A stretch of DNA of 9,860 nucleotides from Bacilli bacterium (GTDB lineage Bacteria > Bacillota_I > Bacilli_A > RF39 > UBA660), in NCBI GenBank assembly GCA_016283075.1, contig JAEEMF010000035.1, positions 1 through 9,860 of the forward strand. Direction: 5' to 3'. Position 1 is the stretch's first letter. Every line of letters starts with the position of its first letter. A program made the position numbers and the translations under genes. The notes below the pieces were generated by a model that did no database searches, was not told the origin of the DNA, and saw only the letters and a list, made by a program, of their open reading frames with translations. Shown piece by piece: positions 7,241-9,860 of the stretch.

Positions 7241-7270
7241 AAAGAAGAAAGTTATGAAACTTTCTTCTTT
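7241..7270 (-). terminator. Intrinsic terminator of the 255-residue membrane protein gene
   Basis: A 13-bp perfect stem (7241-7253 with 7258-7270) with a 4-base loop is followed by a T-run on the minus strand. It lies 14 bases past the TAA of the gene ending at 7285. It sits immediately upstream of the pyk -10 element. Confidence 0.88.
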
Positions 7271-7284
7271 ATAATTGTTATTTT

Positions 7285-8052
7285 TTATCTAGTATTCGAC
7301 ATTCCTGCTTTTTCATAGCTATGAATATTTCCATCTATATCAACGAATACTGGGCCCCACCAGCCACTAAAACCATCCTCAAAGAATGCATTATATATAT
7401 GTGTAATATTTTTTAAATCCATTTTTTGAATATTATCAATATCAAATTTCTTTGAAGTAAATGGTTCAGAAACGCTCTTGGAAGTCATTCGATATACATT
7501 ACCATCAGTTTTTATGAAATATATAACTGTAACTGGAGATAATTGTTTTGAGCCTTCTGAAATTTCAAATATACCTACAACGTTATCAGCTACCTTAACC
7601 TTTTCTTCTTTTTCATCTAATGGCTTATAAATTTCAGGATTATCTGAATAAAGCGTAGTTTCTCTCCACATTATTAATTCTAATTTTTCGTTAATTGTAA
7701 AATTAATACTTGTTCTTTTTGTATTATTATCATATGAATAATATAAAGAAACATCATTATATGATAAATTATCCTTTTGTCTATTATAACTAGATTTAAT
7801 ACTGCTTGCTAAACCTGTTATATAAACACTATATCTTTCTTCTGGTGTCATAGTAACTTTTTCAACTCTAACAATTTCTTCTGTTACTGTTGTAACAATT
7901 TTTTTAGTTTTCTTTTCTTCTCCATCTTTATTTTCTGATTTTACTTTATCAACTACAAAGTAACAAACAACTCCAAGTAAAGCAACTATTATAACTACTA
8001 ATGCTATTACTAATCCGTTATTCTTTTTTTCTGCTTTAACATCATTTTCCAT
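7285..8052 (-). CDS. Membrane-anchored protein of unknown function
   Basis: I do not recognise this 255-residue protein. It begins with a short charged cytoplasmic segment (1-12), followed by one strong membrane helix (about 13-34). Next comes a Lys/Glu/Thr-rich linker (about 35-72) and a mixed alpha/beta domain (about 73-255), probably extracellular, with alternating hydrophobic strands and a distinctive SGWWGPVFVDIDGN segment near the end. C30 lies in the helix but lacks a lipobox context, so this is an uncleaved anchor rather than a lipoprotein. The ATG at 8052 has AAGGAG 9 bases upstream. The gene has its own promoter (8080-8109) and terminator (7241-7270), so it is transcribed alone. A role at the cell surface is inferred from topology only. 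Confidence 0.85.
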   Translation of the reverse strand: MENDVKAEKKNNGLVIALVVIIVALLGVVCYFVVDKVKSENKDGEEKKTKKIVTTVTEEIVRVEKVTMTPEERYSVYITGLASSIKSSYNRQKDNLSYNDVSLYYSYDNNTKRTSINFTINEKLELIMWRETTLYSDNPEIYKPLDEKEEKVKVADNVVGIFEISEGSKQLSPVTVIYFIKTDGNVYRMTSKSVSEPFTSKKFDIDNIQKMDLKNITHIYNAFFEDGFSGWWGPVFVDIDGNIHSYEKAGMSNTR

Positions 8053-8079
8053 ATATTTTTTCTCCTTCTATCTAAAATT

Positions 8080-8109
8080 ATTATAGCAATATTAATAATT
8101 CTATTACAA
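8080..8109 (-). promoter_or_regulatory. Promoter of the 255-residue membrane protein gene
   Basis: TTGTAA (8109-8104) and TATAAT (8085-8080) are 18 bases apart, and the -10 is extended by TGC. The expected start is near 8073, giving a leader of about 21 bases that contains the AAGGAG ribosome site. Confidence 0.75.
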
Positions 8110-8147
8110 TAAACTAGATGTAATATTACGCCTACTTTACATAAGAA

Positions 8148-8169
8148 AAGAAAGCTATTAAGCTTTCTT
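8148..8169 (-). terminator. Intrinsic terminator of the yihY operon with the stop codon in its loop
   Basis: A 9-bp perfect stem (8148-8156 with 8161-8169) encloses a 4-base loop. The loop (8157-8160) contains the yihY-like TAA stop (8158-8160). The minus-strand tail is TTCTTAT, a moderate T-run. Confidence 0.75.
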
Positions 8170-8994
8170 CTTTTTTCCTTGAATTTTAAAGTAGTATTCA
8201 CTATTAATAGCAATACCTACTACTAATGATATAGAAAGTATATAGATCCAGATTAAGAATACTATAATACTTGCTAAACTACTATAGAATAAATTATAGT
8301 TTGAAAAGTTAGTAACATATATTGAAAATAAATATGTTGCTATTAACCATGCAAAAGTAGTAAAAATTGCTCCTCTATTCATTGTTTTACTTGGAATATT
8401 ACTATTTGGAGCCATTGTAAAGATAATCTTAAGCATTATAAACATTACAAGTACGCCAATAGTCCATTTTAGTAAATAGAATAGATATATTAATGGTTTA
8501 GGTACATGGTCTTCAAATAATAAGTTATATATAAACTCAATTAATGTTGAACCATAAGTCATTACTACTAAGACAAATAGTAGTAAGATAATGAATACTA
8601 TTAACATAAAGATAGCTTTTATTCTTCTAGAAATATAGTTATCTTTATTAATCTTATATAAAGTATTAGACGCAACAATCAATGATGAAGTTGCATTAGA
8701 TGCTAAAAAGAATCCAATTATAATAGACATTCCTGCTCCAAAAGATGGAGTTTCAAATACTGGTAATATTATATCAATTACTTGTTTAGGTACTATTCCA
8801 TTTAAACCACTTACTGTATCTTCAAGTGATACAGGAAGTTGTGCTGCAATAATACCAATTAAACTTATTAAAGGAATAATTGATAAAAATAAGAAGTATG
8901 CAACGTGTCCAGGAAGAACTCTAAGTTCTTCCTTACACATTATTTCATATAGTCTTTTTATATAATGGATAAATCTTTTACCAACGCTACTCAT
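8158..8994 (-). CDS. YihY/BrkB (UPF0761) family inner membrane protein
   Basis: This 278-residue polytopic membrane protein matches the YihY/BrkB family, once mislabelled ribonuclease BN. The family signature is the conserved N-terminal region HVAYFLFLSIIPLISL (30-45), followed by SNATSSLIVASNTLYKI near the second helix. About six membrane helices can be drawn (near 29-51, 85-110, 127-150, 165-190, 208-228 and 235-260). The C-terminus is a lysine cluster (KKKK). The molecular function of the family is not firmly established. The ATG at 8994 overlaps the TAA of the sensor gene as TAATG with only a weak purine-rich ribosome site (AAAGAAGAG), so expression probably depends on translational coupling. 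Confidence 0.88.
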   Translation of the reverse strand: MSSVGKRFIHYIKRLYEIMCKEELRVLPGHVAYFLFLSIIPLISLIGIIAAQLPVSLEDTVSGLNGIVPKQVIDIILPVFETPSFGAGMSIIIGFFLASNATSSLIVASNTLYKINKDNYISRRIKAIFMLIVFIILLLFVLVVMTYGSTLIEFIYNLLFEDHVPKPLIYLFYLLKWTIGVLVMFIMLKIIFTMAPNSNIPSKTMNRGAIFTTFAWLIATYLFSIYVTNFSNYNLFYSSLASIIVFLIWIYILSISLVVGIAINSEYYFKIQGKKKKA

Positions 8995-9860
8995 TAATTA
9001 CTTGACTCTTCTTTATTATTTCTCATATCAAGAGTTGCTTCATTAACTGCATCATCAATTGTTTTGATTCCATCAGTTATCATACTATATCCTACAGCTG
9101 CGCCAAATCCGTGGGATAATTCTTTAAACTCTTTACTTAATTTCTTAATATATGTAATTACAGCTTTTTCATCATATTCTACTAAGTATACTAAGAATTC
9201 ATTACCATTAGTTCTAATGATATCTGAATTAGGTACTTGATTCTTAATAAGAATATTTGCAGCTTGTTTAATAACTTCATCACCTTCTTGATGACCATAG
9301 TTATCATTTATATAAGCTATATTATTTAAATCAACTATTACTATAGCTTGAGGATATATTTCACTACTATCCCAAACTTCAATATTATCATTTAAATAAT
9401 TTCTATTCTTTAAAGATGTAAGCATATCTACATATTTAAGTTTATCTTCTTTTTTCATATTAGTAATCTTTTTCTTCTTTGTTTTATTTGGCATAAACTT
9501 ACTTCCTAAAAGGAAAGCAATTATAACAATTACTACAAATCCAAAAATACCAATTACTTTAGTTAATAAATCATTATTTGATGAAGATATATATGCATTA
9601 TAGTATCCAATATTTGCAATTTGTTTTTCATTTACAAACGTAATATAGAAATTAAAGAAGTTTTCAAATACCTCATTATTAGATATAGATCTTATATTAA
9701 ATCCATAATCATCATCTAAAGCAAATCTTAAATCTACTTTAAATTCATTAAATGCACTATTCTTATAAAAATTATATGTTGCTTCATCAATAGCAATAAT
9801 ACTTGTACTATTAATCTTATTTAGAAGTGTTCCTACTCCTTGATAAGATTTAACTTTTAC
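8994..9860 (-). CDS. Solute-binding-like domain / membrane helix / degenerate GGDEF sensor, C-terminal 288 residues
   Basis: The reading frame stays open to the window edge at 9860, so the gene starts outside; the Met at 9494 is internal, directly after the membrane helix. Visible residues 1-100 resemble the second lobe of a family 3 extracellular solute-binding domain (an IIAIDEATYNFY strand, then DYGFNIR). A strong helix follows (about 101-121), then a basic juxtamembrane segment and a GGDEF-like domain from about 145. The DMLTSLKNR opening (145-153), DLNNIAYINDNYGH (177-190) and GDE (193-195) are well conserved. The signature loop, however, is NGNEF (218-222) instead of GGDEF: Asn replaces the metal-binding acid at the third position. 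No RxxD inhibitory site is visible. It is probably a ligand sensor whose output domain does not make c-di-GMP. It is followed by the yihY-like gene with a one-base overlap. Confidence 0.85.
   Translation of the reverse strand, partial: VKVKSYQGVGTLLNKINSTSIIAIDEATYNFYKNSAFNEFKVDLRFALDDDYGFNIRSISNNEVFENFFNFYITFVNEKQIANIGYYNAYISSSNNDLLTKVIGIFGFVVIVIIAFLLGSKFMPNKTKKKKITNMKKEDKLKYVDMLTSLKNRNYLNDNIEVWDSSEIYPQAIVIVDLNNIAYINDNYGHQEGDEVIKQAANILIKNQVPNSDIIRTNGNEFLVYLVEYDEKAVITYIKKLSKEFKELSHGFGAAVGYSMITDGIKTIDDAVNEATLDMRNNKEESSN

Noticed and set aside
7285..8052. Lipoprotein assignment based on C30
   Set aside because: The residues before the cysteine are Gly-Val-Val, not a lipobox, so an uncleaved membrane anchor is the better reading.
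8010..8213. 67-codon minus-strand open frame between the yihY-like gene and the 255-residue protein gene
   Set aside because: It overlaps both neighbours in another frame, spans the terminator and promoter between them, has no ribosome site and gives a low-complexity product.
8994..9494. A separate soluble 166-residue GGDEF protein starting at 9494
   Set aside because: The frame is open upstream to 9860 and encodes a membrane helix and extracellular domain; no ribosome site precedes the Met at 9494.
1..9860. UGA-as-tryptophan genetic code, suggested by the absence of TGA stops in all seven complete gene ends
   Set aside because: No in-frame TGA is seen in any gene and tryptophan is TGG everywhere; avoidance of TGA stops is expected at this base composition.
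1..9860. CRISPR arrays, insertion sequences, prophage, tRNA or rRNA genes
   Set aside because: No spaced direct repeats, transposase or phage-like frames, or tRNA/rRNA sequence were found; all space is taken by co-directional housekeeping-type genes.

Overview
The window is AT-rich (about 30% G+C or less by eye) and every gene lies on the minus strand. Short intergenic gaps, AGGAGG-type ribosome sites, a leucine T-box leader and TAA/TAG stops point to a low-GC Gram-positive bacterium, probably a Bacilli or Mollicutes-related gut lineage with a compact genome. UGA is not needed as a sense codon: tryptophan is TGG throughout. Lineage is an inference; no rRNA or other marker is present.

Layout in transcription order, from high to low coordinates. 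(1) 9860-8994: the end of a membrane sensor gene with an extracellular solute-binding-like domain, one membrane helix and a degenerate GGDEF domain. It continues beyond the window and overlaps by one base a yihY/BrkB-type membrane protein gene (8994-8158), which ends in a terminator. (2) 8052-7285: a single gene with its own extended -10 promoter and terminator, encoding a membrane-anchored protein I do not recognise. (3) 7209-3377: a divergent pyruvate kinase and, 14 bases downstream, a glycoside hydrolase family 31 protein that lacks the usual acid/base aspartate; the pair ends in a terminator. (4) 3368-294: a promoter and T-box leader with a CUU (Leu) specifier, a 115-residue membrane protein, and leuS overlapping it by one base, followed by two hairpins. 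(5) 246-1: an extended -10 promoter whose predicted start is the A of the ATG of rnhB (RNase HII), which is cut by the window edge.

The gene set is mostly housekeeping: tRNA charging under tRNA-Leu control, glycolysis, R-loop/ribonucleotide removal and membrane or signalling proteins. No mobile element, CRISPR array, tRNA or rRNA was seen, and I found no clear new multi-gene system. The points worth attention are that four proteins carry substitutions at textbook active-site positions (LeuRS editing and KMSKS motifs, the GH31 acid/base, the pyruvate kinase monovalent-cation site, GGDEF), and that control signals are packed tightly: stop codons inside terminator hairpins, promoters overlapping terminators, TAATG gene junctions and a predicted leaderless mRNA.
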